NCBI GenBank assembly: GCA_003153015.1
Contig: PMBS01000169.1
Location: 1-49,507 of the forward strand
From: Myxococcales bacterium
Lineage (GTDB): Bacteria; Myxococcota_A; Polyangia; Fen-1088
Direction: 5' to 3'
Length of the DNA: 49,507 nt
Of this stretch, positions 17,630 through 25,137 are shown one piece after another. The notes below the pieces were generated by a model. That model made no database searches. It was given only the letters and a program-made list of their open reading frames with translations, and had not been told where the DNA came from. Each line of letters starts with the position of its first letter. Position 1 is the stretch's first letter. Position numbers and translations under genes: made by a program.

Positions 17630-18685
17630 CTAGTACGCCACGCGCAGACCCGCCGCAAGGCTGGCCATGGTGGGGCTGGTGTTGGCGACGTTGAACTGGA
17701 GGAATGGGCGGATCAGCCACAGGTTGAACTGCAGTCCCATGAGGCCGCGGATCTTTGCCGGGCTAGGGTCGGCGTGAGCCGAGGCAGTGACCGTCGCCGT
17801 ACCCAAGTTCGCATCGGGCAGCCCCTGCACATGGCCGGTCATCGCTGCGCTGACGTTCAAGTCCAACGTGCTTCCGCCGCCCAACTGCAAGTCGAAGCCC
17901 AGACCGCCGTACACAGTGAGCAGGGTCAGCAGGCGCACGCTGGTCGTGAGCTCGATGGGAATGCTCATCGTCTTCATGTCAATGCTCAAAGTGCCGCTGC
18001 CCAATCCCGCCACGTCCACATTCACGCCGTTGGCAGCGCTCTCGGGGATGCTGAAACTCGACTTGAAATCCTTCTGGGTCAGCCCGAGATTCATGTGCGA
18101 GTAGTCGAAACCGGTGGTGATCGCGATGCCGCCCCAACGAACCAGCATCTTGAGCGCGGACGTGTCGCGCGACGGACCAAAGAGCCGGAGCTGCACATGG
18201 GCACCAAAGTTGTCGAGCGTTCCGCTCATGGCGCCATATGTCAGGGTCGGCACGTGCATCCCGTTGGCGAACAGCATGACGGGAATCCCGAGGAAGCCTA
18301 GGCTGAGCCCCGCCATGACCGAGGCGTTGAAGCCCACGCCTTGGATGGGGAAGTTCTGCGAGTTGTCTGGCTGGTAGGTCCTGTCCATGCCCAACGCGAA
18401 GTTGACTGAACCGCCGACCTCGAAGTACGTCGCCTCCGAGGCGTAGTCCACGCCCATCCCCTTGCTGGTGAAGCTCTGCGCATCACCGAAGTTCTTGAGG
18501 AAGCCACTCGAGTTGAAGAACGAATCGATCTTGTTGTTGAGGTCCCCCTGGGTCAGCCCGGCGGCGTTCAGGAAGGTCTGCAAGTCCGGGCCAGGGTTGG
18601 TAAAGGTGACGTCCGCACGGACGTCCATTCCCAGGACCGCCAGAAACACCAACGCGAGACCGAGAGTCACGACGGTTTTGCGCAT
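17630..18685 (-). CDS. Outer-membrane beta-barrel-like protein
   Basis: A 351-residue protein with signal peptide MRKTVVTLGLALVFLAVLGMDVRAD, then alternating hydrophobic/polar beta segments rich in Gly (FEVGGSVNFALGMDRTY, VGFNASVMAGLSLGFLGIPVMLF, VYGGLGFDLQLGGGSTLDL) and a final strand ending LAAGLRVAY with a C-terminal aromatic, as in outer-membrane barrels. I do not recognise a named family; it resembles unassigned proteobacterial surface proteins of 330-360 residues. A longer frame reaches 18742, but the signal peptide fixes the start at 18685. It heads a minus-strand series continuing into the GT2 remnant and the discoidin gene. Confidence 0.7.
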   Translation of the reverse strand: MRKTVVTLGLALVFLAVLGMDVRADVTFTNPGPDLQTFLNAAGLTQGDLNNKIDSFFNSSGFLKNFGDAQSFTSKGMGVDYASEATYFEVGGSVNFALGMDRTYQPDNSQNFPIQGVGFNASVMAGLSLGFLGIPVMLFANGMHVPTLTYGAMSGTLDNFGAHVQLRLFGPSRDTSALKMLVRWGGIAITTGFDYSHMNLGLTQKDFKSSFSIPESAANGVNVDVAGLGSGTLSIDMKTMSIPIELTTSVRLLTLLTVYGGLGFDLQLGGGSTLDLNVSAAMTGHVQGLPDANLGTATVTASAHADPSPAKIRGLMGLQFNLWLIRPFLQFNVANTSPTMASLAAGLRVAY

Positions 18686-18798
18686 GATGCCGCGTAGTCT
18701 ACTCCCTTCGTGCATTGGCGTCCTGGCCTTGGATGCCGCCACAATCCCGCGAAAGCCGCATGGGGTCGTAGACGTGGCCCGCGGCCGGATGGATCGTC

Positions 18799-18826
18799 GG
18801 CCACGGCCACGGCCACGGCCACGGCC
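18799..18826. repeat. GGCCAC hexanucleotide repeat upstream of the barrel gene
   Basis: Four full GGCCAC units plus GGCC in a row, about 115-140 bp upstream of the barrel gene start. The rest of the 200-bp gap (18686-18886) shows no gene. The number of units could vary by slippage. Confidence 0.7.
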
Positions 18827-18886
18827 TTCTGCGGCTATCGCGGCTCTGGCGAGAATGTTCGCGGCTCGCGAAGGAACGCGACGTTA

Positions 18887-20605
18887 TCAAAGCGACTGGC
18901 GCGCAAGTACGCCCCAGCAAATCTGCTGGCCGGATTGCGAGATGGCGCAGGAGAAGTCTGCACCAGCGCTGATCTGCTTGAACTTCCCCGGGGGCATTGC
19001 ACCGAAATCAGCGCCCTGCTCTCCTGCCGTGCCCGCTCGCCAGCAGGCGAGGGATCCATCGACCTTGACGCCACAAGCGTGGGTCTCGCCTGCGCTGAGC
19101 AGGCTGAAGCGTCCAGGCACTGCCCGGGTTTGGCCAGACCGCTCGCCACCCCAGCAGATTGCAGCTCCGCCGGCCCGAATCCCGCAGGTGAACGTCCCAC
19201 CCGCGCTGACCGCAATGAACTTCCCGCTCGGCGACCGTGCCTGGCCGAGGCGCCTGTCGCCCCAGCACGACAGACGTCCACGGGTCGAGATCCCGCAGGT
19301 GTGTGTCCTTCCTGCGCTTATCTGCGCGAAGGTCTCGACCGGGGCTTGGCTTTCGCCATGGCTGTTCTGGCCCCAGCAGACGACAGATCCATCCGCCTGC
19401 AGGCCACAGGAATGCGCGCCGCCCGCTGTCACGGCGCTGAACTGCCCCTTAGGCGGCGTGCTTTGGCCGTCCTGGTTTTCGCCCCAACAGGAAATGGCAC
19501 CCTGGGTATCCAATGCACAGGTGTGACCATCGCCGGTGCTGACCTCGGCGAACGTACCTTTGGGTGCGGCGGCCTGACCACGGTCGTTTTCCCCCCAGCA
19601 GCGCAAGGATTTGTCGTCGCGCACGCCACAGATGTGCTTGCTTGTGCTCAACTGCAGGTAGCGCCCCCCAGGCAGAGTTGTGTCCCCGAAGCTGTCGTTT
19701 CCCCAACATGCGACAGAACCATCCTTCCGCATGCCACAAGCATGAGCGGCCCCCGAGCTGAGCATGATGAACTCACCCGCAGGCGCCTTGAGCTCTTGCT
19801 CCGCTTTCCGGCCCCAACAAACCGCAGCCCCGTTCCGCTTGATCCCGCAGGTGTGCCGGTCACCCGCGCTGACAAACTTGAACTGGCCCGCTGGCGGGCT
19901 TGCCTGCCCGTCGTCGTTTGCCCCCCAGCAGGCCACCAAACCTTCGTGGCGAATCGCGCAGGTGTGCTGCAAGCCTGTGCTGACCATGATGTGGCGTCCC
20001 TCGGGCGACACGCTCTGGCCTTTGTCGTTCTGCCCCCAGCAGATCACCGCGCCATCGATACGCAGACCACAAGTATGCCCTCCGCCCGCACTCAATTGCA
20101 CGAATCGACCGGCCGGGGCCTCGCACTCGCCGCTCGAATTGTCCCCCCAACACACGACCTGGTTGCCACTCCCGAGGGCGCACAGGTGATTCCCCCGGCC
20201 GGCGCCCAACTGCACGAATTTGCCCTCGGGTGGGCCGGGCCGGTCGCCCGCAAGCTTGCGCCCCCAGCAGGAAACACCGCCGTCACTGCGCAGGCCACAG
20301 GTCCTCCCATTCCCCGCACTGATTTGGTTGAAGGTCCCGGCCGGCGGCATGCTTTCCCCGAACTTGTTGCCGCCCCAGCAGATGACCGTGTTGTCGGTCA
20401 GCAACCCACAGGTTTGAGTCTGGCCGGCGCTGACAAAGAAGATCCTGACCCCAGGCGCCGTGTCTGCCGACGTGCGCAGCTTGGGGTCGGGCGCGGGCTC
20501 GGCGTCCGGAACTTGCGTCGGCGGCGCCTTGCGCCCGCAGTGGCAGCACAGGCAAAGCGCGACCCCAAGTAGAAACAGTGGGATGCGGCCAGGGCACAGG
20601 CTCAT
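18887..20605 (-). CDS. Exported RCC1-like 14-repeat protein
   Basis: A 572-residue protein with an N-terminal signal-like segment (IPLFLLGVALCLCCHCGRKAP, around residues 7-27) in which a Cys near 21-23 could serve for lipidation, although the lipobox is imperfect. About 14 tandem repeats of 37-38 residues follow, consensus CGLxxDGxVxCWGxNxxGQxxxPxGxFxxVSAGxxHT, matching the RCC1/BLIP-II beta-propeller family. Nearly every repeat has two Cys (HTCG and CWG), so each blade could carry a disulfide. Fourteen repeats exceed a single seven-bladed propeller, which suggests two propellers or one large ring. The start at 20605 is 14 bp after the stop of the small barrel gene. The ligand is unknown. Confidence 0.85.
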   Translation of the reverse strand: MSLCPGRIPLFLLGVALCLCCHCGRKAPPTQVPDAEPAPDPKLRTSADTAPGVRIFFVSAGQTQTCGLLTDNTVICWGGNKFGESMPPAGTFNQISAGNGRTCGLRSDGGVSCWGRKLAGDRPGPPEGKFVQLGAGRGNHLCALGSGNQVVCWGDNSSGECEAPAGRFVQLSAGGGHTCGLRIDGAVICWGQNDKGQSVSPEGRHIMVSTGLQHTCAIRHEGLVACWGANDDGQASPPAGQFKFVSAGDRHTCGIKRNGAAVCWGRKAEQELKAPAGEFIMLSSGAAHACGMRKDGSVACWGNDSFGDTTLPGGRYLQLSTSKHICGVRDDKSLRCWGENDRGQAAAPKGTFAEVSTGDGHTCALDTQGAISCWGENQDGQSTPPKGQFSAVTAGGAHSCGLQADGSVVCWGQNSHGESQAPVETFAQISAGRTHTCGISTRGRLSCWGDRRLGQARSPSGKFIAVSAGGTFTCGIRAGGAAICWGGERSGQTRAVPGRFSLLSAGETHACGVKVDGSLACWRAGTAGEQGADFGAMPPGKFKQISAGADFSCAISQSGQQICWGVLARQSL

Positions 20606-20618
20606 CGACTTCGCCGGA

Positions 20619-21101
20619 CTAGAACTTGATGTACGCGCCGACGCGGCCCTCAATGATCAAGGCATTCTCGCTTGCACGGCGAGCCGGCAAGACCCCGACT
20701 TCGGCAAACACGCCGATTGGCCCCAAGCCGAAACGCAGACCTCCAGCGGCTCCATAGGAATACTCGCGCGGCATGCCTCTGCGCCCGGTTAGGTTGCTCA
20801 CGGCAAAAATGACACGGCCGTAGATGGGCAGGATGGGAGGGACAATGGCAATCATCGGCCTCAGCCCGAGATTGGTTACGCTGTTTGAGGTGTCGGCGAA
20901 GTTGGCCACGATGCCAAGCTGCAGCCGCAGGATCGACAGCGCATAGCCAGGGGTGAGCATAAGGTTGAGCTGCTCCCAGGCCCGCGGGCTAGTTACCTGG
21001 CCTCCCTTGCCCAAAGAGCCCTCCAACTCCCAGGCGGCTTGCGACAGGCCGGGCAGAAGAACGGTGAAGGTCAATACTGCGGCCATGACGAATTTGCGCA
21101 T
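20619..21101 (-). CDS. Small outer-membrane beta-barrel-like protein
   Basis: A 160-residue protein with a clear signal peptide (MRKFVMAAVLTFTVLLPGLSQA) and Gly-rich amphipathic strands ending in IIEGRVGAYIKF, with a terminal Phe typical of outer-membrane barrels. Its size suggests an eight-stranded barrel. GGAGG stands nine bases before the ATG. It is the first gene of a pair with the RCC1-like gene, 14 bp apart, so the two are probably co-expressed. No family name can be assigned. Confidence 0.65.
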   Translation of the reverse strand: MRKFVMAAVLTFTVLLPGLSQAAWELEGSLGKGGQVTSPRAWEQLNLMLTPGYALSILRLQLGIVANFADTSNSVTNLGLRPMIAIVPPILPIYGRVIFAVSNLTGRRGMPREYSYGAAGGLRFGLGPIGVFAEVGVLPARRASENALIIEGRVGAYIKF

Positions 21102-21267
21102 GTTCGATACCTCCGTGGTGCTTGACGTCCGAAGCGTTCACTATATTCGCGAACGCGCCCGGGAGCGAGCCCGATGCATTCCATAGCCCCGATGGCCTGG
21201 CAAGCACCGGCGGACGTGATAGCCTGAGCGGCGGCGTGCGCCAGGCTCGCCAGAGGGATTGCAGGCG

Positions 21268-21792
21268 ATGAATCTCGTAGGGAAGAAAGCACCAGAGTTC
21301 ACTGAAAGCGCCGTGACCGGCGATGGCAAGTTCGTCAAGATTTCGCTGTCGGAGTACCGCGGGCAGTGGGTCGTGCTGTTCTTCTACCCCGCCGACTTCA
21401 CCTTCATCTGCCCCACCGAGATCACCGAGTTCTCGCGCCGGGACAAGGAATTCAAGGAGCTGGGCGCGGTGGTGCTGGGTTGCTCGACCGACTCGAAGTA
21501 CTCGCACCGGGAATGGATCAAGGGCAGCCTGGGCGCCCTTGCCCACCCGCTCATCGCGGACTTCAACAAGAAGATCGCGCGCGACTACCAGTGCCTGGAC
21601 GAAAACCGGGGCATAGCCCTGCGCGCCACCTACATCGTCGATCCTGACGGCGACATCCTGCACGCCGATTGCAACATCACGCGCATCGGCCGCTCGGTGG
21701 ATGAAGTGCTCCGCCTGCTGCACGCGGCGCAGACAGGTGACCAGACCCCGGTTGATTGGAAGGTGGGCGACAAAACCCTGGGCAAGGGGTAG
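21268..21792 (+). CDS. AhpC/Prx1-type peroxiredoxin lacking the usual resolving Cys
   Basis: A 174-residue thiol peroxidase that reduces H2O2 and organic peroxides. The peroxidatic motif FYPADFTFICPTE places the reactive Cys at residue 48; the conserved Arg lies in the region following LGALAHPLIADFNKKIARDYQ. The C-terminal motif that in typical 2-Cys AhpC reads VCP-xxW reads QTPVDWKVGDKTL here, so the resolving Cys is Thr160. Other Cys occur at GCSTDS, YQCLD and HADCNIT. It may act as a 1-Cys enzyme or use another Cys. ATG 21268 was chosen over the TTG three codons upstream because it gives the usual MNLVGKKAPEF start. hisC follows 41 bp later. Confidence 0.88.
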   Translation: MNLVGKKAPEFTESAVTGDGKFVKISLSEYRGQWVVLFFYPADFTFICPTEITEFSRRDKEFKELGAVVLGCSTDSKYSHREWIKGSLGALAHPLIADFNKKIARDYQCLDENRGIALRATYIVDPDGDILHADCNITRIGRSVDEVLRLLHAAQTGDQTPVDWKVGDKTLGKG

Positions 21793-21833
21793 CCGCAGGC
21801 CTAGGACGGCCAGCAAGGAAAGGAAGAACTGTC

Positions 21834-22886
21834 GTGTCGATCGCGCCCAAAGCTCGGCCCAACGTCGAGAAGATGTCCGGCTACACGCCTGGCGAGCAGC
21901 CACGGCCGGGCGAGCGCGTGGTCAAGCTCAACACCAACGAGAACCCATTTCCCCCTAGCCCGCTTGTGCTCGAAACCATCCGCCACATCGATCCCGAGCG
22001 GCTACGGCGCTACCCGAGCCCCAACGCAGAGGATTTCCGCCGAACCGCGGCGCAGGTGCACGGGGTTTCGCCCGACATGATCGTGGCGGGCAATGGCAGC
22101 GACGAGATTCTGGCCATGGCCGTACGCGCATACCTGGGCCCGGGCGACGTTTTCGCCTATCCGGATCCGACCTACTCGCTCTATCCCGTGCTGGCCGAAG
22201 TGGGCGAGGTCAAGGTGGTGACCGTGCCTTGGGCCGCGAACTGGGAGCTGCCCATCGACGCGCTCCTGGCCACCGGCGCGCGGGCCATCTTCTTCGCCAA
22301 CCCCAATGCGCCCACGGGCACGCTGGTGCCTACGATGAAGGTGCGCGAATTGGCGGCGCGCTTTTCCGGCCTGCTCCTGGTCGACGAAGCCTACGTGGAC
22401 TTCGCCGACGAGAACAGCCTGAGCCTGGTGCGCGAGTTTGCCAACGTGATGGTCTGCCGCACCTTGAGCAAGGGCTATGGGTTGGCAGGGCTGCGCTTCG
22501 GCTACGCTATCGCAGCGCCCGCGGTGGTGTCGGAAATGAACAAGGTCAAAGACAGCTACAACTGCGACGCGGTCGCGGTCAGCGCAGCCGCAGCGGCGCT
22601 GGAGGACCAGGACTACGCGCGCCGCACCTGGGAGCACGTGCGAGCCGAGCGCGCCCGTTTGAGCGAAACCCTGCGCCGGCGCGGCTGGCAGGTGATTCCC
22701 AGCCAAGCCAACTTCGTGCTTGCCACTTGCCCGGGCGGCGACGCCGCCGCGCTCTACCGCGCACTCAGGGGCAAGGGGATCTTGGTGCGGTACTTCGACA
22801 AGCCCGGCCTCACAGACAAACTGCGCATCACCATTGGCACGGCCGAGGAGAACGACCAGCTCTTGGCCGCGCTCTTCGCCCCATGA
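21834..22886 (+). CDS. hisC: Histidinol-phosphate aminotransferase
   Basis: A 350-residue class I/II PLP aminotransferase. It converts imidazole-acetol phosphate and glutamate to histidinol phosphate in histidine biosynthesis. Visible motifs are LNTNENPFPP near the start, NGSDEIL, NPNAPTG, DEAYVDF and the PLP-lysine motif TLSKGYGLAGLRFGY (Lys213). The GTG at 21834 (VSIAPKARPNVEKM) has AAGGAAAGGAAG upstream; an upstream frame from 21756 overlaps the peroxiredoxin and is unlikely to be used. No other his genes are nearby. The stop overlaps the next start (ATGA). A broader aromatic aminotransferase activity is possible. Confidence 0.92.
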   Translation: MSIAPKARPNVEKMSGYTPGEQPRPGERVVKLNTNENPFPPSPLVLETIRHIDPERLRRYPSPNAEDFRRTAAQVHGVSPDMIVAGNGSDEILAMAVRAYLGPGDVFAYPDPTYSLYPVLAEVGEVKVVTVPWAANWELPIDALLATGARAIFFANPNAPTGTLVPTMKVRELAARFSGLLLVDEAYVDFADENSLSLVREFANVMVCRTLSKGYGLAGLRFGYAIAAPAVVSEMNKVKDSYNCDAVAVSAAAAALEDQDYARRTWEHVRAERARLSETLRRRGWQVIPSQANFVLATCPGGDAAALYRALRGKGILVRYFDKPGLTDKLRITIGTAEENDQLLAALFAP

Positions 22887-23902
22887 CCAAGTCTTTTTCC
22901 AGCCGCCCCGACGACGACACCGTCGCCACCCCAGACGAGACGGGTGCCGATGATGCAGGCGTGCAGGCTCCGCTTGAGCCCGATCTGGTGGAAAGCGCCG
23001 CACCGGAAGCGGTCCCGCCCGCGCTGGAACGACACCTGGCGCCCGCGCGCGATCCGGTCCAGCGCTTCATCAATGAGGCGCGCCGCTACGCGCGCCTGGA
23101 TGAGAAGCAGGAGCGCGAACTCATTCAGTCCGCGCGCAAGAGCGGCGACGTCAACGCCGCTCGCACCTTGGTTCTGCACAACCTGCGCCTGGTCGTGTCC
23201 ATCGCCTTTCAGTACCGGCGGGCCTGGCTCAACCTGCTGGACCTCTTCCAGGAAGGTGCCGTCGGTCTGATGGAGGCGGTGCGCCGCTGGGATCCGGACA
23301 TGGGCACGCGTTTCGGTTCCTACGCTGCCTACTGGATTCGCGCCTGCATCCTGCGTTTTCTCCTGACTAACTCGCGTCTGATTCATGTAGGCAATACCCG
23401 TGCGGGACGCAAACTGTTTTTCCGTCTGGAGAAAGAGCGCCAGAAACTCCTGGCCGAGGGCATCGATCCCACGCCCAAGTTGCTGGCCGCCCGGCTGGAA
23501 GTAGACGAGGCTGATCTCTCCGAAGTGTCCGCGCACCTGGCTTCGCACGAAATCTCGCTTGAACCACGGTCTGACGAAGACGGTGTGCCCTTCGCCGAGA
23601 AGATCTCGATTCACCAGGCTTCGCCCGAACAGCAAGCCGCGCGGGGCGAGCTGTCGCAAGCCGTGCGCAAGCTCATGGATGACTTCGAGAGCAAGCTGCG
23701 AGATGATCGCGAGCGGGCGGTTTGGCGCGAACACCTGGCCACCGCCGGCGAGGCAGCTGCGCTTTCAGCCCTGGGCGCCCGCTACGGCGTCTCCAAGCAG
23801 CGTATGGGCCAGATCGCGGAGAAGCTCAAGACCCAATTCCGCGAGCGGGTCATTGCAGAACTCGGCACCGACATCCAGATGTCGTGGCAGCGCGACGATT
23901 GA
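22883..23902 (+). CDS. Sigma-70 family factor, RpoH-like
   Basis: A 339-residue alternative sigma factor. Residues 1-55 are an acidic Ala/Pro-rich extension. Region 1.2/2 covers about 55-165 (DPVQRFINEARRYARLDEKQE, NLRLVVSIAFQYRRAWLNLLDLFQEGAVGLMEAVRRWDPDMG, FGSYAAYWIRACILRFLL). Region 3 is at about 190-230. Region 4 is an HTH at about 290-325 (ALGARYGVSKQRMGQI). The layout without region 1.1 and with a YWIRA segment fits heat-shock-type group 3 factors. The start ATG overlaps the hisC stop, so translation is coupled. The extension and the link to hisC are unusual for rpoH, so I leave the symbol empty. Confidence 0.85.
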   Translation: MTKSFSSRPDDDTVATPDETGADDAGVQAPLEPDLVESAAPEAVPPALERHLAPARDPVQRFINEARRYARLDEKQERELIQSARKSGDVNAARTLVLHNLRLVVSIAFQYRRAWLNLLDLFQEGAVGLMEAVRRWDPDMGTRFGSYAAYWIRACILRFLLTNSRLIHVGNTRAGRKLFFRLEKERQKLLAEGIDPTPKLLAARLEVDEADLSEVSAHLASHEISLEPRSDEDGVPFAEKISIHQASPEQQAARGELSQAVRKLMDDFESKLRDDRERAVWREHLATAGEAAALSALGARYGVSKQRMGQIAEKLKTQFRERVIAELGTDIQMSWQRDD

Positions 23903-23919
23903 TTCTCTCAGCAGCGAGG

Positions 23920-23934
23920 GTGGGCTTGGCCCAC
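23920..23934. terminator. Short hairpin between convergent genes
   Basis: GTGGGC-TTG-GCCCAC, a perfect 6-bp stem in the 53-bp gap between the convergent sigma-factor and cold-shock genes. It has no T-run, so it is a weak bidirectional terminator candidate. Confidence 0.35.
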
Positions 23935-23955
23935 GAGAGCCAGCACCCGGCGGAC

Positions 23956-24186
23956 CTATTGCGCCTGTTGCGCGGCCGCCTCCTGGCGCTTGACATTCAT
24001 GGCTTGCAGCCCCTTGGGCCCTTTGGTGATGTCAAACTCCACGGTTTGGCCCTGGGCCAACGAACGATACCCCTCTGCCGTGATTGCTGTGTAGTGGACG
24101 AAAACGTCCTCCTCACCATCCCGCGCGATGAAACCGTACCCCTTGGAATCGCTGAACCATTTCACCTTCCCGGTTGCCATAGCCAT
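23956..24186 (-). CDS. Cold-shock-domain protein (CspA family)
   Basis: A 76-residue single-stranded nucleic-acid-binding OB-fold protein. It has both RNP motifs (KGYGFI at about 15-20, DVFVHY at about 27-32) and the KVKWF opening strand. It acts as an RNA chaperone in the cytoplasm. The 10-residue Ala/Gln-rich tail is longer than in E. coli CspA. The ATG at 24186 is preceded six bases upstream by GAGGAGG; a second ATG two codons later could also be used. The 90 bp between this start and the thiE remnant may hold a regulatory leader, but I see no clear cold box. Confidence 0.92.
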   Translation of the reverse strand: MAMATGKVKWFSDSKGYGFIARDGEEDVFVHYTAITAEGYRSLAQGQTVEFDITKGPKGLQAMNVKRQEAAAQQAQ

Positions 24187-24276
24187 TCACTGCCTCCTCA
24201 AACTGTACTGATTGCTACGCCCCAACGGAATTGTCTGGGGCGCACCAGCAGAAGCGTACGGTTCTGCGTGGGCCTG

Positions 24277-24600
24277 TCAAGATCCTACATTTCTGTTCAA
24301 AGTTGTTCGAAGACGCACAGAGAGCGGCCCTTGCAGGGCAATCCGCGCGTCGTCGACGGCCACCACAGAATGAATCACGGCAATTCCGTAAGCGCCCATA
24401 CGAACGTAGCTCTCGGCGTTTCTATTGTCGATTCCACCGAGCGCAATGACCGGGATTGAGCAGGAACACGCCTGCGCCAATGCCCACGGCCCAAGAACGC
24501 GCTTCGCGCGGGTGTCGAACAGACGACCGAAAACCACGAGGTCCACGCCAGCCGGCTCGGCCGATTCAACCTCGGAGCGATCATGGGTTGGGAAGCCCTG
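24277..24600 (-). pseudogene. C-terminal remnant of a ThiE/TenI-like protein
   Basis: The minus-strand frame reads EVESAEPAGVDLVVFGRLFDT, then AKRVLGPWALAQACSCSIPVIALGGIDNRNAESYVRMGAYGIAVIHSVVAVDD, ending at 24277. This matches the C-terminal half of thiamine-phosphate synthase/TenI TIM barrels: AEPAGVDxVxFG, FDTxxKR, IPVxAIGGI, GAxGVAVI. The N-terminal half with the pyrimidine-binding strands is missing, and the frame upstream (to 24738) is unrelated and runs into the nrdR promoter region and start on the opposite strand. I read it as a truncated relic. The rest of 24187-24669 holds no other gene. Confidence 0.65.
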
Positions 24601-24669
24601 CGCGGCTTTCCGTTCACTGTGATTCGTACTTCGCGCGTGGGGTGCTAGACAATACCTGGACCACGGACC

Positions 24670-25137
24670 ATGCGCTGCCCTTTCTGCTCCGCCACCGAAG
24701 ACAAAGTTGTGGATACCCGTCCCAGCGAGGACGAGCAAATTGTGCGGCGCCGCCGCGAATGCGCGGGGTGCGGCAAGCGTTTCACCACCTACGAACGCGT
24801 CGAGGAGCTGCTTCCCTCAGTGGTAAAGAAGGATGCGCGGCGCGAGCCTTTTGACCGGGCCAAGCTGCTGGCGGGCGTCACCAAGGCCTGCGAAAAGCGG
24901 CCGGTTCCCATGGCCGCGCTAGAGGGACTGGCCGATTCCATCGAACGGTCGCTGCGTGAAACCAGCGAGAAGGAGATCGCCTCGTCGAAGATCGGCGACG
25001 CCGTGCTGAGCCGCCTGCGCGAGATCGACGATGTGGCCTACCTGCGCTTCGCCACCGTGTACATGCATTTCAAAGACGCGACCGAACTGCTAAGTGAGGT
25101 ACAAAGACTTCTGCGCTGGAAAGGCCAGGACCCATGA
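24670..25137 (+). CDS. nrdR: Transcriptional repressor NrdR
   Basis: A 155-residue regulator that represses ribonucleotide reductase genes by binding NrdR boxes in response to (d)ATP. It has an N-terminal zinc ribbon (MRCPFC near 1-6; CAGCGKRFTTYERV near 31-44) and a central ATP-cone from about residue 46 (VVKKDARREPFDRAKLLAGV), ending with VYMHFKDATEL. The length fits the family (about 150). The ATG is clear. The ribD start overlaps its stop by four bases, the usual linkage of nrdR with riboflavin genes in many proteobacteria. Confidence 0.95.
   Translation: MRCPFCSATEDKVVDTRPSEDEQIVRRRRECAGCGKRFTTYERVEELLPSVVKKDARREPFDRAKLLAGVTKACEKRPVPMAALEGLADSIERSLRETSEKEIASSKIGDAVLSRLREIDDVAYLRFATVYMHFKDATELLSEVQRLLRWKGQDP

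Noticed and set aside
18710-20572. A 620-codon open frame antisense to the RCC1-like gene
   Set aside because: It mirrors the repeat structure of the real gene; high GC and regular codon use keep the complementary frame open. It has no signal, no family motif and lacks a ribosome site.
21122-21147. A plus-strand promoter TTGACG with TATATT upstream of the peroxiredoxin
   Set aside because: The spacer is only 14 bases, too short for a sigma-70 promoter.
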